This document shows positions 1-6,519 of a stretch of 40,983 nt of DNA, piece after piece. The notes below the pieces were generated by a model. The model did not search any database, had not been told where the DNA came from, and saw nothing but the letters and a program-made list of their open reading frames with translations. The stretch's first letter is position 1. Every line of letters starts with the position of its first letter. The translations under genes and the position numbers were made by a program. The stretch is from NCBI GenBank assembly GCA_947367255.1, contig CANBCZ010000017.1, positions 1 to 40,983 of the forward strand, written 5' to 3'. The DNA comes from an uncultured Alistipes sp. GTDB lineage: Bacteria > Bacteroidota > Bacteroidia > Bacteroidales > Rikenellaceae.

Positions 1-8
1 AAATGTCC

Positions 9-58
9 AAAATCAAGAAAAGTCGTTCCAAATCGAAACTCACGATCTGAAACGACTT
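9..58 (-). terminator. Hairpin terminator after the connector-like gene
   Basis: AAGTCGTT (20-27) pairs with AACGACTT (51-58). After a 2x2 internal loop, 30-35 pairs with 43-48 (one wobble) around a 7-nt loop. On the minus strand the stem is followed by a T-rich tract (9-19). It lies just downstream of the stop codon at 80, as expected for a rho-independent terminator. Confidence 0.55.
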
Positions 59-79
59 ATTGCATATCTTGTAAATAGA

Positions 80-1099
80 CTACACCATCCACGGGTTGCG
101 ATATGGGTCGTAGTCGTTCTGGAATGTAGCCAGTTGCCAATCGGTGACTGGCTTCTTTGTTTCATCGACCTTGCGTGGAATCTGTGGGTTAAGTCGTAGT
201 CTCGCTGCATCGTTGAGCCACTTCATCGAGTCCTCATAATCTCGCATACGCACAGCACTCACATTGTTCGGAGCGATGAGTTTCGTGAGCTCATAAACTG
301 CCAAGCGCACCATATGCTTTTTGAGGTTGTAGTTGCGAGGATCGTGAAGCGAAAGGTTGTTGCCGAATTCTGGTACATCAGCATTCGCATCGGTTTCTGG
401 ATAGAACACACAACCACCATAGACCACATATTCGTGGTCTGACAATTCATAGTCGTTATATGCCGAGTCGTAGTCAGCAATGGCACCCCAGCAATCCGAT
501 GTCAGCGGGTCGATGTTGTTGTCAAAGCCATCGAGCGTCATCAATGTATAGAACGCGCCTTCGAACTTTACAACAGCCCACAAAGGATAGTCAATAGGCT
601 GCCATAGCGAAGTCTCTGCCTCAATCCAACCGCCAACCATAGGAATACGAATGTCATCGAACTTATAGCCATTCTCCGACAAACAGAGATAGACCACGCC
701 ATTGTAATTCACTTTGTCTCCCGGATAGTAGGTATTGAACTGCGAGTAGGCAGGAACTTGCGAAGCATCGATATTGATATCGGTTAACTCTTCCCAATAG
801 ACCACCGTTTCAGGCTTGCGATAACCACTGATAGAGCGGATAACTTCGTGTATCTGCCCATCGAAGTAGATATGCACGCCTACGGGGTACGTGATACGCC
901 TATCGTAGTCGGCAATATACTTTCCCTTGGCAAACTCTTTCTCCACCTCGTAGTTCTCCGAGAGATACTCCACGATGCTCATCTCTGCCGACTGCTCAGC
1001 CTGAATAAATCGTTCATCATTGCCACGAGTGAGTTGCTGCAAAGCCTCCTGAGTAATGATACCCAAGTAGTCGCTATTATTTAGGAATCGTCTGTACAT
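80..1099 (-). CDS. Phage head-tail connector-like protein (DUF1320-like N-terminus)
   Basis: A 339-residue protein directly downstream of the terminase, with an 11-base gap. The first ~100 residues (acidic helices beginning MYRRFLNNSDYL) resemble gp36/DUF1320-type head-tail connector proteins. From about residue 115 there is a short aromatic, glycine-containing segment (YYPGDKVNYNGVVYLC) like the CBM5/12 fold, with weaker similar segments near residues 170-200 and 215-240. Position and N-terminus suggest a virion connector or adaptor; the CBM-like part is unusual for that role and may sit on the virion surface. No catalytic motif was seen. A terminator-like hairpin follows, so this may be the last gene of its transcript. 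The family call is from pattern recognition only. Confidence 0.5.
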   Translation of the reverse strand: MYRRFLNNSDYLGIITQEALQQLTRGNDERFIQAEQSAEMSIVEYLSENYEVEKEFAKGKYIADYDRRITYPVGVHIYFDGQIHEVIRSISGYRKPETVVYWEELTDINIDASQVPAYSQFNTYYPGDKVNYNGVVYLCLSENGYKFDDIRIPMVGGWIEAETSLWQPIDYPLWAVVKFEGAFYTLMTLDGFDNNIDPLTSDCWGAIADYDSAYNDYELSDHEYVVYGGCVFYPETDANADVPEFGNNLSLHDPRNYNLKKHMVRLAVYELTKLIAPNNVSAVRMRDYEDSMKWLNDAARLRLNPQIPRKVDETKKPVTDWQLATFQNDYDPYRNPWMV

Positions 1100-1110
1100 A
1101 TCTGTTCCGT

Positions 1111-2700
1111 TTAGTAGTTAAATCCTTCGCTTATTACCGATGTCGATACCACATATCCGTTGCTATCGCCACCGCTCTTGTACTTATACCAGCTATCACG
1201 CAGATAGTAGCAGAGCAAGTAATCGAGGCAGTCTGACAAGTGTCCGTATCGTTCATATTTTACCCCTGTTTTAGGGTCTGTTGTCTTCTGTTTGCTCTTT
1301 GTGCCATCCTCGTTGCGGAGCTGGTAGATAAGGTCCTGAGTGAGTTTGCGGCACTTGATGTCTATCTGAATCTCCCAGCCATTGTAGCCGTCGAATACCT
1401 TATTGACAAACTCGCATCGAGTAACCTGTGGCGGTTGCTTGCGGAGTAGTTTTACCTTTGGTCGCAGGATGCCTTTGCCGAATGTATCAACGATGATAGT
1501 GTAGTTGTTGATGCCATCCTCGTTCGTGGTTGAGCGTTGCAATCCTGACGGGTCACCAGTAACATCAACGCCGCCGATATGCTTATCTCGATAGAGTTTC
1601 AGTCGTACCTTACGAGCAAGTGCGGGCGTGTTGTTCTCCTTGTCTTCGGGCTTGCCAAGTATCTCTTCGAGGATATAGACCTTCTTGTTGTCGTAGTCTA
1701 TCTGCGCAGAGAGGACCGACATCTGCGGAGCCACATTGAAGTCCCATACTGTGATTAGCGGTTTTGTCGGGTCGTAGACCTTCTCTTTGAGGCTTGTGAT
1801 AAGATGCTTTGCTCCATCAAAGCGGTTGTATATAGCCATATCATTCGCCTCCACAAAGTCCCAGTTACCATAGAGCAGACGCTCCTTTGTTGCCTGGTCT
1901 CGAATCTTATTCAGAGCCGCCTCATAGACCTGACGGAATGCGATGTTCGGGTTATCAAACACCGAGAACGGAACATAAGCCTCGCCCTCACGGCATACCA
2001 CCTTATCGCCGTTCTCATCCTGCACAAAACGGCTACGCACCCAGTTAATAGTCGGGTTGGTAGTAAGCAACATTCGTGGAGTTTTGAAGGTCTCGTGAGT
2101 ACGCCAACGAAGACGCGAGAACAACACCTCGACAGCTTTTTCGGATATCTCCGACACCTCATCGACCATTGCGATTGTGTACTCCGAAGAACCAAATCGC
2201 TCGAAGTTGGGGTCCGATGGAATGTCGGCCATCTCCTTCATAATGATAACCGAGTCGTTCCAGAATGTGAGCGTACCTTCAAGGTTGTTAATCTTGTAGT
2301 TCACATCCTCCTTCAAACCCCAATCCTTCAAGATAGTTTTGATTGTGTTCCAAGTTGACTCTTTAAGCGATTTGAGTGTCTTACGAGCAACTACTGCACG
2401 GATGTTCTCGAAGCGCATACACGAAGAAACGAGCCATACGCTACCGACATACGACTTACCACCACCGGCAGCTCCACCTCCCAAGATTAGCTGGGGAAGA
2501 TTCTGCGATTTACAATGCTTACACTGCGGTTTGTATTGAGGATTTCTCTGCTGGTCATAGCCAACAAGAACCTGCTCGATCTCAGCCCCACAATGTGGAC
2601 AGTAGTTGGGTTGCAGGAGCTTCCACAACTCATACTGCCGTGGGGAGGGGCTGAAGTCGATATGGATATTGCGCGGTGCTTTGAGTTTATTGACCGCCAT
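1111..2700 (-). CDS. Phage terminase large subunit (packaging ATPase/nuclease)
   Basis: A 529-residue protein, full length for a large terminase, which pumps DNA into the prohead and cuts concatemers. A Q-motif-like segment (RQYELWKLLQ, ~21-30) precedes the Walker A motif GGAAGGGKS (~75-83). Walker B follows in IAMVDEVSE, then a coupling-type LLTTNP motif. The C-terminal RNase H-like nuclease half starts near VWDFNVAP, with further acidic residues in GGVDVTGDPSG and LSDCLDYLL. Unusually, a CxxC...CxxC zinc-ribbon-like insert (Cys34, 37, 60, 63) lies between the Q motif and Walker A. The gene starts 3 bases after the DUF5675 stop, so the two are co-transcribed. Confidence 0.9.
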   Translation of the reverse strand: MAVNKLKAPRNIHIDFSPSPRQYELWKLLQPNYCPHCGAEIEQVLVGYDQQRNPQYKPQCKHCKSQNLPQLILGGGAAGGGKSYVGSVWLVSSCMRFENIRAVVARKTLKSLKESTWNTIKTILKDWGLKEDVNYKINNLEGTLTFWNDSVIIMKEMADIPSDPNFERFGSSEYTIAMVDEVSEISEKAVEVLFSRLRWRTHETFKTPRMLLTTNPTINWVRSRFVQDENGDKVVCREGEAYVPFSVFDNPNIAFRQVYEAALNKIRDQATKERLLYGNWDFVEANDMAIYNRFDGAKHLITSLKEKVYDPTKPLITVWDFNVAPQMSVLSAQIDYDNKKVYILEEILGKPEDKENNTPALARKVRLKLYRDKHIGGVDVTGDPSGLQRSTTNEDGINNYTIIVDTFGKGILRPKVKLLRKQPPQVTRCEFVNKVFDGYNGWEIQIDIKCRKLTQDLIYQLRNEDGTKSKQKTTDPKTGVKYERYGHLSDCLDYLLCYYLRDSWYKYKSGGDSNGYVVSTSVISEGFNY

Positions 2701-2703
2701 TGC

Positions 2704-3138
2704 TTAGTAGATTTCAATGGTGATATCCTTCTCCTTTTCGAGAAGAGCGTAGAGTTTCTTGAAGGTCGCACGAGAGTTGATGACCTTGCCCTTGACAGAG
2801 TTCTCACCAACGATAATGCAACCGCCCGAATCATCCTCGGTGTTGCCCCAGTGAATCAGAATACCCAAGAAGTGAGGGACACCGTGCAGATACGGCATCT
2901 TGCGCTTGAACTTCGGGCTGTGCTCCAAAGTAACCTTGTATGTGCCGGTTGGAATTGCGGTGCGAGCATATACCTTCTCCTTGCACTTGCACGGAATCCA
3001 GCGTGAGGTATTAGGACAACTATCGGGCAGTTCACGAATGACATCCTCGATAGTGTTACAGAAAAATGTGCCGTCAATACTGAGGTCGCCGATAGTATAT
3101 TTCGACCCCTTGAATTTGCGTCTTAACGATAGCTTCAT
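2704..3138 (-). CDS. DUF5675 family phage protein
   Basis: A 144-residue cytoplasmic-type protein with no signal peptide. The pattern YTIGDLSIDGTFFCNTIED near the start, then IPTGTYKV, and later GILIHWGN plus SGGCIIVGEN, matches DUF5675. That family is common in Bacteroidota phages and resembles L,D-transpeptidase or murein-active folds, with conserved His and Cys. A role in cell-wall lysis is possible but unproven. It is the first gene of the packaging operon, 3 bases ahead of the terminase, and is divergent from the SDR gene at 3268. Confidence 0.75.
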   Translation of the reverse strand: MKLSLRRKFKGSKYTIGDLSIDGTFFCNTIEDVIRELPDSCPNTSRWIPCKCKEKVYARTAIPTGTYKVTLEHSPKFKRKMPYLHGVPHFLGILIHWGNTEDDSGGCIIVGENSVKGKVINSRATFKKLYALLEKEKDITIEIY

Positions 3139-3230
3139 ACTCTAATCTTTTTACTGAAAGAGTAGAAGGAAATCGACGCAAAGGTTTATAATAAATCTAC
3201 TCGGAATACTACCATATGGTTATTTTGTTG

Positions 3231-3238
3231 TATCTTTG
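3231..3238 (+). promoter_or_regulatory. Bacteroidota -7 box for the SDR-HU pair
   Basis: TATCTTTG matches TAnnTTTG exactly and lies 29 bases before the SDR start. No good -33 TTG is seen at the usual spacing, so strength is uncertain. Confidence 0.5.
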
Positions 3239-3267
3239 CAACTGCTTACAAACTGAGAACTGCAATT

Positions 3268-3957
3268 ATGAATATACTTATAGTTGGTGCTACATCAGGC
3301 ATAGGTCGTGGCCTATGGGATACATACGCTGAGAATGATAACAATGTGATAATATTGGGTAGACGAGCATCGCTCCTTGAAGAAATGAAAGAGATGCGTC
3401 CTGCAAACACCACAATTTATCCTTGTGATATAACTAATCATCACGAGTTTGAATCTGTGCTCAATGATGCTTGTAACAATGCTAATAAGATAGATTTGGC
3501 AATAATCTGTGCAGGAACGGGAGATCTTAATCCTGACCTCTCAATAGATATTGAATTGTCTACAATAAACACAAACATTGTTGGATGGACAACTGTTGTT
3601 GACAGCATATACAACTTATTCAAAAAGCAAGGTTTTGGACATATGGTTACTATCACATCTATAGGTGGATTAGTTGGTGAACCAAATGCTCCTGCATATT
3701 CAGCAACAAAGGCGTATCAAATAAACTATTCGCAAGCACTTCGCAAAAAATCAAAGAAGGATGGTATATCCGTAACTGAAATAAGACCTGGCTTAGTTAA
3801 TACAGCGATGGCAAAAGGCGAGGGATTATTCTGGGTAATGCCTGTGCCTAAAGTTGTACAACAGATAAAGAAGGCTATAACAAAGAAAAAGTCGCGTGTT
3901 GTGGTTACAAATCGATGGTGTATTATAGCGTTTATAATGAAATACTTTATGAGTTAA
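3268..3957 (+). CDS. Short-chain dehydrogenase/reductase (SDR)
   Basis: A 229-residue classical SDR. The N-terminal NAD(P)-binding motif GATSGIG, an NAG-equivalent (CAGTG), a catalytic serine in TSIGG, and YSATK (Tyr and Lys of YxxxK) are all present, followed by the RPG segment. The substrate is unknown. The protein is oriented opposite to the phage structural genes and is much more AT-rich than the host genes further right, so it is probably a cargo (moron-type) gene. HU follows after 14 bases and may share its promoter. The length is slightly short, but the core is complete. Confidence 0.85.
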   Translation: MNILIVGATSGIGRGLWDTYAENDNNVIILGRRASLLEEMKEMRPANTTIYPCDITNHHEFESVLNDACNNANKIDLAIICAGTGDLNPDLSIDIELSTINTNIVGWTTVVDSIYNLFKKQGFGHMVTITSIGGLVGEPNAPAYSATKAYQINYSQALRKKSKKDGISVTEIRPGLVNTAMAKGEGLFWVMPVPKVVQQIKKAITKKKSRVVVTNRWCIIAFIMKYFMS

Positions 3958-3971
3958 ATATAAATAGAACT

Positions 3972-4244
3972 ATGACTAAAGCTGACATTGTAAAGGAGAT
4001 TGCCGCATCAACAGGCATTGAGAAACAAGTAGTGTTACAGGTGGTAGAAGGGTTGATGGAAACCATTAAGACTTCGATGATTAACGGAGATGAGGTATTC
4101 CTTCGCGGATTCGGTAGCTTTATCATTAAGCACCGTGCAGAGAAAACAGCACGAAACATTACCAAGAACACCACGATGGTTATTCCTGCTCACAACATTC
4201 CAGCTTTCAAACCTGCGAAGAGTTTTGTTGAGAAAGTAAAGTAA
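3972..4244 (+). CDS. HU/IHF-family DNA-binding protein
   Basis: A 90-residue protein, normal for HU. It starts MTKADIVKEIAASTG, has the conserved RGFGSF turn in the middle, and ends with the arm and tail region AFKPAKSFVEKV. It bends DNA non-specifically as a dimer. The upstream ORF extends to 3915, but the family start is the ATG at 3972. In mobile elements HU/IHF-like proteins often assist integrase-mediated recombination. With the tyrosine recombinase 700 bases away, that is a plausible role, though only inferred. Confidence 0.9.
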   Translation: MTKADIVKEIAASTGIEKQVVLQVVEGLMETIKTSMINGDEVFLRGFGSFIIKHRAEKTARNITKNTTMVIPAHNIPAFKPAKSFVEKVK

Positions 4245-4285
4245 TCTCATAAGAGCACAAGAAAGGGGCGTCAGTGATGATGCCC

Positions 4286-4510
4286 CTAATTCTGTACCTT
4301 ATATAAAGTAGTTAGTTTGCCGTTATCCGACTCAAAAAGGAATCTTCCGTTCTTCAAGATGCACTCGTGAGTATTCTCGCCACTTGAATCTGCATCAAGC
4401 ATTTTATCTGCCTGCTCTGTCGAGATAATCTGCATCTCGACACCCTGAATGGTAGCGGTAGTGGCATCCGCTGGAATAGCCATCAACTCATCAATCAATC
4501 TTGTCTCCAT
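4286..4510 (-). CDS. Small hypothetical protein
   Basis: A 74-residue acidic protein beginning METRLIDELMAIPADATTATI, with no transmembrane segment, signal peptide or recognisable domain. It is convergent with the HU gene (42 bases between the stops) and lies in the same orientation as the recombinase and the Hc1-like gene. It is probably an island gene of unknown role. Coding potential is plausible but not certain at this length. Confidence 0.45.
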   Translation of the reverse strand: METRLIDELMAIPADATTATIQGVEMQIISTEQADKMLDADSSGENTHECILKNGRFLFESDNGKLTTLYKVQN

Positions 4511-4530
4511 ATCAATTTCTTATGCCCACA

Positions 4531-4708
4531 GTCCCATAGAGCACGATATTTACCAAAACGAAGAGCGTGGGACATAACCCGCTGTCTTCTTGGCTCTGGT
4601 AAACCATTCTGCAATCAGGTTAGCCCACGCAAATCGTGAGCGAAACCTTTTGTTTGCAGAAAAACATGAATTGTACCAGAATTCAGAAGACAAACAAAAG
4701 CTAACGCT
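4531..4708. other. Highly structured intergenic segment, candidate ncRNA or cis element
   Basis: Several perfect inverted repeats fill a gene-free stretch. CTTTTGTTTG (4647-4656) pairs with CAAACAAAAG (4691-4700) and is extended by AGCG/CGCT (4639-4642/4705-4708) across a 4x4 internal loop. Inside it, TGAATT (4667-4672) pairs with AATTCA (4680-4685). A second group has GTCCCA (4531-4536) with TGGGAC (4568-4573), or alternatively TACCA plus GAGC with GCTC plus TGGTA (4551-4566/4593-4601). These two pairings are mutually exclusive. The strand and function are unknown. Confidence 0.4.
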
Positions 4709-4728
4709 TTCTTGTGTTAAATATGTAT

Positions 4729-4745
4729 GTGTAGCAACGCTACAC
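4729..4745 (-). terminator. Short hairpin after the Hc1-like gene
   Basis: GTGTAGC pairs with GCTACAC around a 3-base loop, 15 bases past the Hc1-like stop. The tract after it on the minus strand is only moderately T-rich, so this is a tentative terminator. Confidence 0.35.
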
Positions 4746-4759
4746 GAATGAGGGAGAGA

Positions 4760-4936
4760 TTAGTTCTTGCCAGCCTCGACAGAAACTTTGCGGAACTCCT
4801 TCATCAACTTCTCAAGCTCCAATGAAGCCTTACGAGCGCGAGTTCCGGCAGCCTTGTTACCTTTCTCTACCTGCAACTCAGCATCCTTTGAGAATGCCTC
4901 GAATGCCTCATTGATTTTTGCTACCAATTCCTTCAT
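4760..4936 (-). CDS. Histone H1-like protein (Hc1 family)
   Basis: A 58-residue lysine/arginine-rich helical protein starting MKELVAKINEAFEAF, with GNKAAGTRARKASLELEKL in the middle. This matches the short Bacteroidota Hc1-like histone H1 homologues, which are thought to bind and compact DNA. A longer frame reaches 4975, but the family start and the -7 box at 4964-4971 both support initiation at 4936. It lies between the recombinase and the structured segment. These proteins are usually chromosomal, so its presence inside the island is a mild oddity. Confidence 0.75.
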   Translation of the reverse strand: MKELVAKINEAFEAFSKDAELQVEKGNKAAGTRARKASLELEKLMKEFRKVSVEAGKN

Positions 4937-4963
4937 ATTGTCTATTGTTTTAGAATTCAACTG

Positions 4964-4971
4964 CAAAGATA
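4964..4971 (-). promoter_or_regulatory. -7 box for the Hc1-like gene
   Basis: On the minus strand this reads TATCTTTG, an exact TAnnTTTG match, 27 bases before the Hc1-like start. It lies inside the gap after the recombinase stop, so the Hc1-like gene likely has its own promoter. Confidence 0.5.
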
Positions 4972-4979
4972 ACACAAAA

Positions 4980-6257
4980 TCAGAAAATAGATTCCATTTC
5001 GCGCTTGATTTCCTCTCTTCGGGTGTTCTTATAGTAGTGTTTGTAGATTGTCAATGGGCTATTACCAGCCATTTCTGCTACAACATAAGGGTTGTTTCCC
5101 GCATCAACCATCTTCGAGATAAACGAACCACGGGCCGAATACCAAGTTACCTTATCTTTAATACGAAGTATCTTACATATCTTTCTGAGGGTTCTGCTTA
5201 CCTTTGATGATATTTCTTTTACTCTCACCATCCGTTTCTGAGATGTCGTATGCTTTGGACTAAATACAGGGAACACATAATTCTCAAAACTCTTTCCCTT
5301 ATACTTATTCATTATGTCCCTTGCCTTTTGGAGTAAAATGGGCTTCGCAGTTTTAGGAAATTTTATTCGCTCGTATACTATTCTATCTTCTTGGATACAA
5401 TCCCATGTCAGGTTACAAACATCAACATTTGCCATTCCTCCAGCATAATAGCTAAATAGAAACATGTCAAGGTGGAGTTGTTCATAGCGAGTCAAAAGCG
5501 TTCTATCAATTGCTGCAATTTTATTCATTGTCTTATATGATATAGCCTTAGATGTGGTCTCAGGCCATTTAATATCGTTGCCAAGACATAGAAATGCATC
5601 CATATTGACACCATACATTCCCATCTTGTACGCGTGGTTACATACCGCTCTGAGAAGCCTTAACTTGTGAGTCAAGCCACCTCGGTTCCCATTTTTGATA
5701 CCTTGTTCCTTAATCCAAAACGCAAAATCCAACAGGAACTGTTCATTAATATCGGTAAAAAAGTATGATGAAAAGGACTTGTTATACTTTTCTGATGTAA
5801 ACTGGATTAGAGTCTTCTTGAGATTAGTGTAACATTTGGCAGTCTTTATGCTATCCATTATATGCCCATTCTTAATTCTCTTCTTTTCGAGATAACGCTC
5901 CTCAAAAGACTCTACCATCTGCAACACAGACTTTACTACTACCTCAGATTTAATTTGCTCTACCTCGTCAAAAGCGTGCGACAGTTGTACGGGAGACCAA
6001 TTGCGTCCCTCGATTTCCCAATCGTCGGCTTTATGATAGTATTTAGTTTTAAGGTCAAATAAGATTTTGTTCTTTGCTGTTGCTTCAGCACTTCCTACTC
6101 TGAAACTTTGCGACTTGGCGTCCCAGTCTGCCAAAAGACCTGTTACATTTACGACCTTAGTTACTCGTGGATAGTTGGACTTGAAGAAAATCATCTCCAA
6201 CTTGACCATAGCGGGATCCTTGGGATTTGGCTTTCCCTTGATGTTAATAGTGTACAT
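4980..6257 (-). CDS. Tyrosine-type site-specific recombinase/integrase
   Basis: A 425-residue protein with the Bacteroidota integrase layout: an N-terminal arm-binding domain (~1-100), a SAM-like core-binding domain (~110-220) and a catalytic domain (~230-425). The second catalytic Arg is clear in YSARGSF, and the Tyr nucleophile is in the KHYY segment near the end. The first Arg position aligns with Gly in FSYYAGGMANVD, the His of HxxR is Tyr, and the GH motif is GN. Loss of the first Arg is known in IntDOT-type enzymes. It presumably integrates and excises the island, and may also act on the 19-bp inverted repeat that begins 6 bases upstream of its start codon. Confidence 0.88.
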   Translation of the reverse strand: MYTINIKGKPNPKDPAMVKLEMIFFKSNYPRVTKVVNVTGLLADWDAKSQSFRVGSAEATAKNKILFDLKTKYYHKADDWEIEGRNWSPVQLSHAFDEVEQIKSEVVVKSVLQMVESFEERYLEKKRIKNGHIMDSIKTAKCYTNLKKTLIQFTSEKYNKSFSSYFFTDINEQFLLDFAFWIKEQGIKNGNRGGLTHKLRLLRAVCNHAYKMGMYGVNMDAFLCLGNDIKWPETTSKAISYKTMNKIAAIDRTLLTRYEQLHLDMFLFSYYAGGMANVDVCNLTWDCIQEDRIVYERIKFPKTAKPILLQKARDIMNKYKGKSFENYVFPVFSPKHTTSQKRMVRVKEISSKVSRTLRKICKILRIKDKVTWYSARGSFISKMVDAGNNPYVVAEMAGNSPLTIYKHYYKNTRREEIKREMESIF

Positions 6258-6263
6258 AAAAAA

Positions 6264-6429
6264 GACAAAGTGTTAAGTTGTTACTTTATTTTACTTGGTA
6301 GCACTAATTGGTCTTAATTTAGACTACATAGAAGACTACATGAGAAGAGTAGAATCTTCGTAAAATAAATGTTTAGACGACTTTTGTACGGACAATCAGT
6401 CCTCAATCTAAACAACTTAACACTTTGTC
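6264..6429. repeat. 19-bp perfect inverted repeat around 128 bp, candidate invertible promoter
   Basis: GACAAAGTGTTAAGTTGTT (6264-6282) and AACAACTTAACACTTTGTC (6411-6429) are exact reverse complements. They enclose 128 bp immediately upstream of the recombinase start. Inside are the direct repeat AGACTACAT (6321-6329 and 6333-6341) and a near-consensus plus-strand -7 box, GACTTTTG (6379-6386), which points away from the recombinase. If the segment flips, that box would face the recombinase gene. This is a typical Bacteroidales invertible-promoter layout, but inversion itself is inferred. Confidence 0.6.
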
Positions 6430-6472
6430 AATCAACAAGTTTTGCAGAATGCTTCACTGTCCACATTCTACA

Positions 6473-6499
6473 GAGGGTCTAACTTATTGGACACCCTCT
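6473..6499. terminator. Hairpin between the PHP operon end and the island
   Basis: AGAGGGT (6473-6479) pairs with ACCCTCT (6493-6499), with extra inner pairing (CTAA/TTGG). It is 21 bases past the PHP stop. It is followed by ATTTT on the plus strand but no clear T tract on the minus strand. A smaller inverted repeat, AGAATG/CATTCT, lies at 6446-6469. Confidence 0.4.
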
Positions 6500-6519
6500 A
6501 TTTTGATGGTCAGACGCTG

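Larger units (their letters stand above)
1..6430. mobile_element. Right part of a prophage or phage-derived island
   Basis: Phage packaging and head genes (terminase, connector-like protein, DUF5675 protein) are followed by cargo (SDR, HU, Hc1-like protein) and a tyrosine recombinase, which sits next to unrelated chromosomal nuclease genes. The left end lies outside the window, so no att repeat pair can be read. The right boundary is inferred to lie between the recombinase start (6257) and the PHP gene end (6520). The SDR gene is clearly more AT-rich than the nuclease operon, which fits acquired DNA. Whether the island is an intact prophage cannot be judged from this part. Confidence 0.7.

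Noticed and set aside
1804..2358. 184-residue plus-strand open frame inside the terminase
   Set aside because: It is antisense to a clear terminase with intact motifs, has no recognisable domain and no promoter; it is a shadow frame.
4511..4759. tRNA or retron RNA in the structured island segment
   Set aside because: No cloverleaf with a T-loop GTTC box and no CCA-type acceptor were found, and no reverse transcriptase gene is nearby.
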